In this document: one piece after another, positions 24,782 to 35,965 of the stretch
How the letters are laid out: the number at the start of each line of letters is the position of its first letter
Position numbering within the stretch: the stretch's first letter is position 1
Source of the DNA: Bacteroidota bacterium
Lineage (GTDB): Bacteria; Bacteroidota; Bacteroidia; Sphingobacteriales; Sphingobacteriaceae
Direction: 5' to 3'
Length of the DNA stretch: 55,516 bases
Assembly (NCBI GenBank): GCA_013285685.1
Contig: JABDHD010000011.1
Coordinates: 1-55,516 of the forward strand
Position numbers and translations under genes: made by a program
The notes under the pieces: generated by a model
The model's input: only the letters and a program-made list of their open reading frames with translations
What the model was told of the DNA's origin: nothing
Databases searched by the model: none

Positions 24782-27160
24782 CTACTCACTCCTCAAACTA
24801 TTTACCGGGTTGGCAAAAGCTGCTTTTATCGCCTGGTAACCTACACTGATCATTGCGATCAGCACCGCTATACCGCCGGCTAAGGCAAATATCCACCAAT
24901 GTATCTGGATACGGTAGGCAAAGCCCTGCAGCCACTTATCCATCACCCACCACGAAAGGGGCGATGCCATTAAAAACGCGATAAACACCATGCGCAAAAA
25001 ATCATTCGATAGCAGCAGGCTTACCTGGGCAACAGTGGCGCCCAGCACCTTGCGGATGCCGATCTCTTTGGTGCGCTGTAAAGCGATTAATGACACCAGG
25101 CCAAATAAGCCTAAGGAGCTGATCAGTATGGCCACTAAGGCTGCAATCCAGATCAGCTTTTGCTGAATGCTTTCTGTTTTATATAGGGCGGCAATTTGTT
25201 CGTCCACAAACTGGTAGCTAAAAACCTGGTCGGGAAAAATGCGCTGATAAGCGCCTTGCAGGCTGTTAAGCGTGGCGGCGGCATGATTTCCGGAAAACTT
25301 TATGGCGAAATTGGTTTGCCAGTATTTGTCTTCTAACAATATCGAAGGCTCAATCGGCTCAATCAGCGACTTTATATTAAAATCCTTTACTATCCCCGTA
25401 ATAACGCCCTTTGTATCACCTGCCACCAAATTTTTTCCGATAACACGTTCGGGATACCCGGGTTCCAGTTTAGCGGCCATGGTTTGGTTGACGAGGAACT
25501 CGGGCGTGGGCTGGTTATTGCGGATATTGCGGCCGGCGATGATCTGCAGGCCAAAGGTGTGGCAATAACCAGAGTCGCCAATGGCAAAGCGGGCAGGCCA
25601 TGTTTCTCCTTTTGTACGGTGGTCATAGTTAATCGTCGCCCCTTGCTTGCTGTCACTTTCGGGCGGTTTACGGCAATTACTGAAAGCTTGAACAGCCGGC
25701 ATGTTGCGCAAGCTTTCGCTGAACTGCTCCTTTTGGGCGGCGGAGAGCTGCCCTACCGGGATGGTGACCACCGATTTACGGTCGAACCCAATATCCGTAT
25801 TTTTAAGAAAATGGACCTGCAGGATAATAATAATGGTGCATATGATGAGCGACTGTGTGACGGTGTTTTGAAACAGCACCATCACCTTACGGCCAATTCC
25901 GGCGGGCATGTTTAAGGCATTGTTTTTTAGCGCCCTGGTTATGCTTATCCTGCTTAACAGCCAGGCGGGGTAAACGCCGGTACTTATGGTGGTAAAAAGT
26001 AAAGCCAAGCCGGCAAAGGCCCAAAGATCAGTGTACGAAATGATGTGGACCGGCTCGTCTGCAAACAGCCACCTGTTAGCCGCCGGCAGCAGTGCCAGCA
26101 CCATTATAAAGGCCGTTATGATGGCGATAAACGAAGTAAGCAGCGATTCGGTAATGAATTGCATAAAAATTTGCCGGATGCTGCCGCCAAGCACCTTACG
26201 GGTTGCAACTTCGGCCGCCCGCCGGGTTTGCCGGGCAATAACCAGGTTGATGTGGTTAAATACGGCTATGGCAATAATTAAAAGACCGATAGCCGCTAAA
26301 TTGCGTAAAAGTATTTTTTGGACGCTACCGCCGTAACGGGTATCAAAATGGGCCTCGGTTAGCGGTAACAGCTTAAATTGATAATATTTTTCGGCGCCCT
26401 TGCCCAGGTGCTTTATGGTTGATGCCACAAGCTGCTTTTCGATTGCTGCCCTTTGGTTTGCATTGTTCAATAAAACATAGGTGCTGTTGGTTGAATTAAG
26501 ATATCCCCAATCCTGGAAAAAGTCTTTTCCCAGCGTAGGCATTAACTTTAACAATGAATTGACGGAAACATACAGGTCGGCTTTTAAATCGGTATTGTAA
26601 GGGCCGTCGGCAATTAAACCGCTTACTTTAAAGGGTTGGTTATTTATTAAGAGCGCCCTGCCGATAGGGTTGGTATCGCCAAAATATTTTTTGGCTGTTT
26701 TTTGGCGTAACACCACGTTGCCCGGCTCATCCAGCTCTGCAGGGTTACCGGCCAGCCATTTATAGCTGAACAATTTAAACCAGGCGGCATCGGTAAATGA
26801 AACATTATTTTCTTCCTTAAAGCGCTTGCCGGCATTCCCCGCAACGGTTACGGTAAGGCTCTGTTTATCGGCAGAAAAAGCCGCCCGCCGTACCTGCGCA
26901 AATTCCGTTTGAAGCGACTTGTATGCAGCGAAGGAAGATCCCTTATCATATTCGGTTTGCTGCAGGTGCAGCTCATACACCAGCCTGAAAATGTTTTTTG
27001 ATTGCTTATGATAGGCATCAAAGCTTAAATTGTAGCTGGTATACAGGTAAATAAATATACAGCAGCTAATGGCTATGGCTAACCCGCTGATATTTAAAAA
27101 AGTATAAAACTTGCGGGTCGTAAGGTTTCGCCACGCTATTTTGAAATAACTTTTTATCAT
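24782..27160 (-). CDS. Stand-alone FtsX/MacB-type permease
   Basis: A 792-aa ABC-type permease without the 7-TM/AraC module. It starts directly at MIKSYFKIAWRNL, the position equivalent to the internal Met409/410 of P1-P5, which fixes where the fusion joins. First helix ~22-41, periplasmic cap, FtsX helices with RAAEVATRKVLGGSIRQ, second cap, final helices with EIGIRKVLGATVAQ, ending VNSLRSE like the fused paralogs. Family members are usually parts of MacB- or Lol-like machines that use ATP hydrolysed by a separate ATPase to move peptides, lipids or lipoproteins; none is encoded here. It lies downstream of map, with only ~80 bp including a perfect palindrome between them, and lacks the operator seen before P1-P5. 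Confidence 0.88.
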   Translation of the reverse strand: MIKSYFKIAWRNLTTRKFYTFLNISGLAIAISCCIFIYLYTSYNLSFDAYHKQSKNIFRLVYELHLQQTEYDKGSSFAAYKSLQTEFAQVRRAAFSADKQSLTVTVAGNAGKRFKEENNVSFTDAAWFKLFSYKWLAGNPAELDEPGNVVLRQKTAKKYFGDTNPIGRALLINNQPFKVSGLIADGPYNTDLKADLYVSVNSLLKLMPTLGKDFFQDWGYLNSTNSTYVLLNNANQRAAIEKQLVASTIKHLGKGAEKYYQFKLLPLTEAHFDTRYGGSVQKILLRNLAAIGLLIIAIAVFNHINLVIARQTRRAAEVATRKVLGGSIRQIFMQFITESLLTSFIAIITAFIMVLALLPAANRWLFADEPVHIISYTDLWAFAGLALLFTTISTGVYPAWLLSRISITRALKNNALNMPAGIGRKVMVLFQNTVTQSLIICTIIIILQVHFLKNTDIGFDRKSVVTIPVGQLSAAQKEQFSESLRNMPAVQAFSNCRKPPESDSKQGATINYDHRTKGETWPARFAIGDSGYCHTFGLQIIAGRNIRNNQPTPEFLVNQTMAAKLEPGYPERVIGKNLVAGDTKGVITGIVKDFNIKSLIEPIEPSILLEDKYWQTNFAIKFSGNHAAATLNSLQGAYQRIFPDQVFSYQFVDEQIAALYKTESIQQKLIWIAALVAILISSLGLFGLVSLIALQRTKEIGIRKVLGATVAQVSLLLSNDFLRMVFIAFLMASPLSWWVMDKWLQGFAYRIQIHWWIFALAGGIAVLIAMISVGYQAIKAAFANPVNSLRSE

Positions 27161-27179
27161 TTGGTTTGGTTATTGAGTT

Positions 27180-27212
27180 CCGCCGGTTCAAGCGTCCCGC
27201 TTGAACCGGCGG
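27180..27212. repeat. Perfect 15-bp palindrome with TCC loop (mini repeat)
   Basis: CCGCCGGTTCAAGCG - TCC - CGCTTGAACCGGCGG, no mismatch. Its ends match the outer arms and its loop matches the hairpin loops of the cloverleaf repeats, so it looks like a minimal family member. It lies between the map stop and the permease start, where it could attenuate read-through. Confidence 0.85.
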
Positions 27213-27241
27213 TAGTATGTTGTTTTGGGAAATTTAAAAAA

Positions 27242-28006
27242 TTAATCCCAAATCCCATTCTCCGCTGTAAATATCACCGGCTCACCGCCTGTTACCATCA
27301 GGGTATGCTCGTGCTGCGCAACAAAACCGCCTTTGTTGCCGCTTAGGGTCCAGCCGTCTGCCTGTGTTTCGGCAATGGTGGACCGGGTTGAGATGAACGT
27401 CTCTATCGCTACTACCGAATTCTTTTTAAATCGTTCAGTGTTATACCTGTCGTAGTAGTTGGCAATCTCATGCGGCTCCTCGTGCAGGCTGCGGCCAACA
27501 CCATGGCCGGTAAGGTTTTTGATTACCGTGTAGCCGGCTTTTTTGGCCTCAGTCTCTATCAATCTGCCAATCTCCGATATCCTGACACCGCCTTTAATGT
27601 TGCTGATCGCTTTTTTTAATATCTCTTTCGATTTTTCAACCAGTTTGCCATGTCCATGGATATCTTCCCCCAAAACAAAGGAGCCGCCGTTATCGGCCCA
27701 ATAACCGTTTAATTCTGCCGATACGTCAATATTTACCAGGTCGCCTTCTTTTAATATTTTATCGGCGGATGGTACGCCGTGCGCCACCTCCCCATTAATG
27801 CTTATACAAGTATAGCCGGGAAAATCGTAGGTTAAGGCAGGTGCAGAAGATGCGCCTTGCGCTGCCAGCAGTTCGCCGCCATAGTCGTCAAGTTCTTTTG
27901 TGGAGATACCCGGTTGAGCATAGTCCCGCATCTTCTTCAGCGTAACGGCTGCCGCATCACAGGCCAGCTGCATTCCAATTCTTTCGTTTTCGGTAGTTAT
28001 AGACAT
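27242..28006 (-). CDS. map: Type I methionine aminopeptidase
   Basis: A 254-aa cytoplasmic metalloenzyme that removes the initiator Met from nascent proteins. All five metal ligands are visible: Asp94 (VNIDVS), Asp105 (WADNG), His168 (TGHGVG), Glu202 (AIETF) and Glu233 (QHEHT), with His76 and His175 for substrate binding. Length and start fit type Ia enzymes without an N-terminal extension. The insert DRYNTERFKKN before AIETF is usual in Bacteroidota. It sits apart from the ribosomal-protein region where map often lies, so it may be a second map copy in the genome; that cannot be checked here. Confidence 0.95.
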   Translation of the reverse strand: MSITTENERIGMQLACDAAAVTLKKMRDYAQPGISTKELDDYGGELLAAQGASSAPALTYDFPGYTCISINGEVAHGVPSADKILKEGDLVNIDVSAELNGYWADNGGSFVLGEDIHGHGKLVEKSKEILKKAISNIKGGVRISEIGRLIETEAKKAGYTVIKNLTGHGVGRSLHEEPHEIANYYDRYNTERFKKNSVVAIETFISTRSTIAETQADGWTLSGNKGGFVAQHEHTLMVTGGEPVIFTAENGIWD

Positions 28007-28152
28007 CTTGAATTTTTATCTGTGGCAAAATTAACTATTAATATTGTGAACGTCCATGGTCGCGATTGGGAACACGTCGTAAACAATAAACCGCATCGTT
28101 GGTGCATTTAAATGGCAGGTATTTAGCCGGTTCAGCCTCCGCAAATCCAAAT

Positions 28153-28240
28153 AAAAATGCGTTCCGTATCTCACCCCGGAACGCACCACATTGTGTTTCA
28201 ACTAAATCTCAGATCGCTCGTTTACGGGATCTAAGCTCTT
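28153..28240. repeat. 3'-flank repeat, copy 2
   Basis: Nearly the same as 7474-7560, with a perfect hairpin GCGTTCCG (28159-28166) / CGGAACGC (28177-28184), then TTCAACTAAATCTCAGATCGC. It lies about 130 bp beyond the P5 stop. The rest of the 28007-28369 gap holds only a pyrimidine-rich tract (CCTTTCGCCTTTTACC type) and no gene I can support. Confidence 0.75.
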
Positions 28241-28369
28241 ACCCCTCCAACTCCCCTAAAGGGGAGCGTTTTTATTTGTTAAATTGTTCAATAGCTGATA
28301 GCTATCATCATTTACAGGTTCTAATTAAAACCTTTCGCCTTTTACCTTTCGCTTTTCACCTCAAAAAAG

Positions 28370-31300
28370 CTATTCACTTCGCAAACTACGCACCGGGTTG
28401 GTCAGCGCGCTGCTGATAGCCTGGTAGCTTATGGTAAATATGGTAATCACGATCGTCAGTACGGCAGCTATTATGAATGCGCCGGGGCCGATAGTAATCC
28501 GGTAATCATACTTTTGCAGCCATCCCTGTAAAAAGTAAAAGGCAATGGGGGACGAAATAACACAGCTGATCAAAACAAGCATTAAAAAATCGCCTGATAA
28601 CAAAACCCAAACCTGCGATACAGATGCGCCCAGCACTTTCCGGATTCCGATTTCTTTTTTTCGCCGCTCCGCTACATATGCCGAAAGGCCGAACAAACCC
28701 AGGCACGAAATAAAAATGGCCAGCCCGGCAAACAGGCTTGCCAGCGTGCCCACCAGCGACTCTAGTTGATACTGCTGATCATAAGCCTGGTCGGCAAAAC
28801 TATATTCGAACGGAAAGGTTGGATTGTATTTATCGAATATGGCCCCAATCTTTTTTAAGGCCGCCTGTGTGCCGGCATTCCTGCTTATGCGGAACATTAT
28901 GGCCCCGCCCCAACCAGGGTTATACACGTAAAGCGCGGGTGTAGCCGAATAAAAAGGCGACCCGACAATAGCGTTCTTCACCACGCCGACAATGCGCAGT
29001 GGATTTTTTGTATATTCAGTCGTAATGATCTTGTCGACAGGATTTTTTAACCGCAGTCGTTGCGCCGCGGCTTCGTTAATAATGATGTGCAGGGTATCGG
29101 GCACTGCGCCGCCCACAAAATCATGTCCTGCCACAAAGGTCATCCCCACTGTTTTAAAAAAATCGGGCGAAACAGCTGTGGTGGCCATCTCCAGCGATTC
29201 GCCGGTTTTCTTGCCCGGAAAATCTAATATGCCGAACGAAGCCGGGAAAAACAGCATGGCGCTGCCGCCTTTGGCGACGCTTTCCACCTGGCCACTCTTC
29301 AAAAGGTCCTGTTTAAACGCCATATAGTTTTTTTCGAGGTCGGGCGAGTCATTCACATACACCAGGCGGTTTACATCATAGCCTTTAGGCCGGTCTTGGG
29401 CGTATTGAAGCTGCTGGTAAATAACCAGCGTGCTGATGATCAGCGCGATGGAACAAGTAAATTGGACAGCCACCGTTATTTTACGCGGCAGCGAGGCCCG
29501 CTTTCCCAATTGCACAGTGCCTTTTAACACTTTTACGGGTTTGAAAGAGGAGAGGTAAAAGGCCGGCCGGCTACCCGCCAATAGGCCGGTAACGAGCACA
29601 TAAGCCACCATGATGCACCAAAATGTACCATTGGTATAAGGTATAGAGATAGCACCGAACGTTAAGGTATTAAAAGATGGCAATACAAGCTGAACGATCA
29701 GTATCGATACGGCAAAAGCGATTAGCGTGACCAGCAAGGATTCGCTCAAAAACTGGAAGATCAGATCGCGCCGCAGGGAACCGACAGATTTGCGCACCCC
29801 TACTTCGCGCGCTCGCTTTTCAGCACGTGCGGTAGACAGGTTCACGAAGTTAATGCAGGCGATCACCAGTACCAATATGCCGATGATGCCAAACATGCGC
29901 ACGTACTCGATCACACCGTCCACCGGCTTGCCGTCTTTAAACTGCGTGAGCAAGTGCCAGTTTTTTGCCGGCTGTAAAAACACTTCAATCTTTGTGCTCT
30001 TGTCCTGGGCATGATTCCAAACGATGTCTTTTATTTTGTTTTTGAAAGCTTCCGCATCGGCGCCGGGTTGCAATTCCACATACTCGGGAGTCGAATAACT
30101 CTGCCAATTTGTGCGTTCCTTTTTTGCGCCCGGGTTGGTGGCCTCGATAAGGCTGTACGGTAAAAAAAATTGGAACTGTAAAGTTGAATTTAACGGCGCA
30201 TCTTTCATCAGGCCGGTAATCTTGATGTTATACTGGTTGTCGATGCGGATAACCTTATTTATCGGGTCCTGGTTACCAAACAAAGCCTTTGCAACGAATT
30301 CCGTTAAAATAATAGAATTGGGATCGGCGAAAACAGAATTAACATTCCCCTTCACCAGTGGGTATGGAAATATCCGCAAAAAATCGGAACCAATCGCTGA
30401 TCCGCTGGCGCGAAGTTTTTTATCGCCAACAACCAGGCTATGCGAACCGGCCCAGCCCCTTTCCGACGCATATCTTACCTCGGGATATTTTTTCAATTCA
30501 TTCACCAGCGGCATCGCCGATCCGGTTTGCGTTACGACCTCGCCGCTGTGAAAGAAGTTCAATTTAACCTGGTATAGCTGGTTATAGCCGGGCAGAAAAC
30601 GGTCATACGAATACTGGCTGTATACCCATAAACCGATAAGCAATGCCACTGCCATGCCCGTTGCCAGCCCGGCGATGTTAAGCGCACTGTAAACCTTGTT
30701 GTGTACCAGGTTGCGCCATGCGATCTTTAAATAATTTTTAAACATATAATTGCGGTTTAATTTCTCCGAAGACCACTTTGGCGTGGTTTCCTGGTTCGAA
30801 TTTACCGCTGCAAAATGGGGCCGGCGTTCCAAGTTATAATATGGTCGCTCTTTTTTCAGATAGTTTTTATATTCTGCCGGGCTTTTCCCGGTCATTTGCC
30901 TGAAAGCACGGTTAAAGGTGGTTTTTGAATTGAATCCGCAGTCATATGCAATGCCCAGCAGGGTTATCCGGTCATAAGCGGGGTCACGCATTTTTCGGGT
31001 CACCTCCCGGATACGGTATTCATTTATAAAATCATTAAAGTTTTTTCCGAGCCCCACATTGATGATCCGCGACAATTCATGGGGAAACATGTCCAGCTTT
31101 TCAGCCAGTGAACTTAGGCCCAGCCCGGGATCCTGGTAAAACAGGTTGGCGCCCATTACTTTCATCAGCCAAATACCTTTTTGCACCAGGTCCGTCGCGG
31201 GCAATGGTTTTAAAACCGGGCGCGCCGGGAGCGGCGCTTCAGCTTCCGGCCTCAAAACGGTGGCGATAGCTATCCAGATCATCACGGCCGCTAAAAGCAG

Positions 31301-31969
31301 GTACAAAGGGTAATAGGTATCTGCGCCTAATTGGTAGCGATAATAAGAGTCGACCAGGGCATAGGGTATCCAAAGCAGCCATACCACGCCAAAGCCCGCG
31401 AGCAGGCGATGCAGCCAGCGCAGTTCATACCGGGCCGCGTCATTAACGTTAGCTTTTAGGCGTTTATGAAAGCCCCGGATCAGCTTATCACTATAATGCA
31501 AATACCAAATAACCGAAATAAACGTAAGCAACTGCAATAGCGGGTTCAGTTGCCGGAACAACTGTGTATCGTAAGCGGGAGCGCCTGTTCTTAAACTTTC
31601 CTTAACCGCCAACAGCTGAACACCCACTTGCAGCAACATGGGGCTGAAATGCAGCATATCATTCCACCGGAATTTGTATCCCGGCCGGGTTATTTTAAGC
31701 ACATAGAAATAAATAAAAGGGCCTATCGCAAGCGAAAATTGCAGGGGCAGCCAGCTCCAGCAGGGAAAGTACGCCGTCAGCCGGACGTCAATGGCCAATA
31801 CCCAGGCCATCCGCAAAACAACGGCTGCAAGGGCCGGCGCAAGCAAGCGGTTTGCAGCCCGGTTAGCGCTTTTGGCGAACCATAGCAACAGGACAAAAGT
31901 CAGCCCGATAAATATCGTTCCGAGGAAAGCCAGGTCGTATGGGGTGATATGGAAAGTATATGCATTCAA
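28370..31969 (-). CDS. P5: 7-TM / AraC DNA-binding / FtsX-MacB permease fusion
   Basis: A 1199-aa protein starting on TTG at 31969. Seven N-terminal helices with the shared PLQFSLAIGPFIYFYVLKI, AraC HTH (LSSLAEKLDMFPHELSR, LLGIAYDCGFNSKTTFNRAF, TGKSPAEYK), linker with TTPKWSSEKLNRNY, Met409 (MFKNYLKIAWRNLVHNK), then a permease of the same subfamily as P1: RAREVGVRKSVGSLRRD, second cap, EIGIRKVLGAS, SLRSE. Asp/Gly-rich cap segments such as AKNWHLLTQFKDGKPVDG recall the P1 cap. It lies downstream of the divergent PEP-synthase-like gene with ~550 bp between the starts. Role inferred as for P1. Confidence 0.86.
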   Translation of the reverse strand: MNAYTFHITPYDLAFLGTIFIGLTFVLLLWFAKSANRAANRLLAPALAAVVLRMAWVLAIDVRLTAYFPCWSWLPLQFSLAIGPFIYFYVLKITRPGYKFRWNDMLHFSPMLLQVGVQLLAVKESLRTGAPAYDTQLFRQLNPLLQLLTFISVIWYLHYSDKLIRGFHKRLKANVNDAARYELRWLHRLLAGFGVVWLLWIPYALVDSYYRYQLGADTYYPLYLLLAAVMIWIAIATVLRPEAEAPLPARPVLKPLPATDLVQKGIWLMKVMGANLFYQDPGLGLSSLAEKLDMFPHELSRIINVGLGKNFNDFINEYRIREVTRKMRDPAYDRITLLGIAYDCGFNSKTTFNRAFRQMTGKSPAEYKNYLKKERPYYNLERRPHFAAVNSNQETTPKWSSEKLNRNYMFKNYLKIAWRNLVHNKVYSALNIAGLATGMAVALLIGLWVYSQYSYDRFLPGYNQLYQVKLNFFHSGEVVTQTGSAMPLVNELKKYPEVRYASERGWAGSHSLVVGDKKLRASGSAIGSDFLRIFPYPLVKGNVNSVFADPNSIILTEFVAKALFGNQDPINKVIRIDNQYNIKITGLMKDAPLNSTLQFQFFLPYSLIEATNPGAKKERTNWQSYSTPEYVELQPGADAEAFKNKIKDIVWNHAQDKSTKIEVFLQPAKNWHLLTQFKDGKPVDGVIEYVRMFGIIGILVLVIACINFVNLSTARAEKRAREVGVRKSVGSLRRDLIFQFLSESLLVTLIAFAVSILIVQLVLPSFNTLTFGAISIPYTNGTFWCIMVAYVLVTGLLAGSRPAFYLSSFKPVKVLKGTVQLGKRASLPRKITVAVQFTCSIALIISTLVIYQQLQYAQDRPKGYDVNRLVYVNDSPDLEKNYMAFKQDLLKSGQVESVAKGGSAMLFFPASFGILDFPGKKTGESLEMATTAVSPDFFKTVGMTFVAGHDFVGGAVPDTLHIIINEAAAQRLRLKNPVDKIITTEYTKNPLRIVGVVKNAIVGSPFYSATPALYVYNPGWGGAIMFRISRNAGTQAALKKIGAIFDKYNPTFPFEYSFADQAYDQQYQLESLVGTLASLFAGLAIFISCLGLFGLSAYVAERRKKEIGIRKVLGASVSQVWVLLSGDFLMLVLISCVISSPIAFYFLQGWLQKYDYRITIGPGAFIIAAVLTIVITIFTISYQAISSALTNPVRSLRSE

Positions 31970-32056
31970 TCGACTTTACTGCGTCAATCCCTGTTCCAAT
32001 TTGATAACCTGCTGATATATAACTAATAGCGTTTTGCCCGCGCCAATTATTGTAAC

Positions 32057-32084
32057 AAAAACGAACATTGGGGCGTTCGTATTT
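32057..32084 (-). promoter_or_regulatory. Inverted-repeat operator candidate upstream of P5
   Basis: Arms AAAAACGAAC (32057-32066) and GTTCGTATTT (32075-32084), 9 of 10 paired, 8-bp spacer, nearest edge exactly 88 nt from the TTG start, preceded by TTGTAAC. Relative to P4, arm position 5 has changed C to A with a matching G to T in the other arm. Confidence 0.7.
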
Positions 32085-35170
<3,086 letters not shown>

Positions 35171-35291
35171 ATGGATAAGCCACATCCCAGTCGTCCCCGG
35201 CAATGTACCGCAGTGTCTTTAGGTTAAGGGCCAGCATAGTCCCACAGGTAAGTATAAACTCCGGTGGTCGCAGTTCTTGGCCAAGCGCCCC

Positions 35292-35429
35292 TTATACCAG
35301 TATCTGGGAAAATCGGGTCGTCACTATTAGAACAATAACCAACAATAATATCGTTATCAAAAAAGTTCTCCAAACCCGCCTGTCCAGGCCGAGTCGGACG
35401 CGCGTAAAAATTTGATCAGATCTGCTCAT
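35292..35429 (-). CDS. Possible 45-aa single-helix membrane protein at the end of the T6SS operon
   Basis: Reading ATG at 35429: a basic N-terminus (MSRSDQIFTRVRLGLDRR) followed by a strong helix (TFLITILLLVIVLIVTTRF) and stop. It begins 31 bp after the stop of the preceding one-helix protein on the same strand, consistent with the operon. The rest of 35171-35460 shows nothing else. Chance hydrophobic ORFs of this size occur, so support is moderate. Confidence 0.4.
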   Translation of the reverse strand: MSRSDQIFTRVRLGLDRRVWRTFLITILLLVIVLIVTTRFSQILV

Positions 35430-35460
35430 TTTCTCTTTACACTTTGAAAAAGTATGTTTA

Positions 35461-35946
35461 TCATTTTGGTTGTTTCAATTGGCATAAATTCAAACTATTT
35501 TGCAGTTCACTCTTTTGTTCCTTCAAATCAGATAAATTCTCTGTTTGACCTTTGGACCGGAGCGCAATAACGGATTGTTTAAGTTTCGCAATAGAAGTTA
35601 AAACATTTATATAAAAGTGATGATTGCCCGGCGTATCAAGCGTGAGTTTCTCGCTTACCGTCTTTAAGCTATCCAAACTTCCCTGTATCTGCCGGTAGAT
35701 TGTTGCTGTATCGACGGTAGTATCCAAAAGCCTTTTTTGAAGACCGCTGGCCTTTGCAGAAAACACGTACATTAATGCCGAGTCATTTTTAAATTTGTTT
35801 ACTTTCTTTGCCATAACATTTCCTTCCCCGGACGAAGTTTGCGCAAAATGTGCTACTACGAGGACAAAAAGTCCGGCTAACAGCACGAAGACGACGAGGA
35901 ACGCCACCCGGGCTTTCCTAATATTTTCATTTTCAGACGGTTCCAT
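35461..35946 (-). CDS. T6SS-associated one-helix membrane protein
   Basis: A 161-aa protein from the ATG at 35946 (MEPSENENIRKARV). Earlier in-frame codons overlap the previous gene and look non-coding. One N-terminal helix (FLVVFVLLAGLFVLVVAHF) is followed by a mainly helical periplasmic domain with Lys/Gln/Leu coiled-coil character (LKQSVIALRSKGQTENLSDLK type). Size, topology and position right after the TssO-like gene fit one of the subtype-iii-specific envelope subunits (TssO/TssP/TssQ class), but I cannot tell which. It is 19 bp from the preceding stop. Confidence 0.55.
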   Translation of the reverse strand: MEPSENENIRKARVAFLVVFVLLAGLFVLVVAHFAQTSSGEGNVMAKKVNKFKNDSALMYVFSAKASGLQKRLLDTTVDTATIYRQIQGSLDSLKTVSEKLTLDTPGNHHFYINVLTSIAKLKQSVIALRSKGQTENLSDLKEQKSELQNSLNLCQLKQPK

Positions 35947-35965
35947 ATATTGACGAATGTTTTTT

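Noticed and set aside
35171..35291. Plus-strand ORF 35203-35415 downstream of the PEP-synthase-like gene
   Set aside because: Low-complexity translation without features; it overlaps a better minus-strand small membrane ORF.
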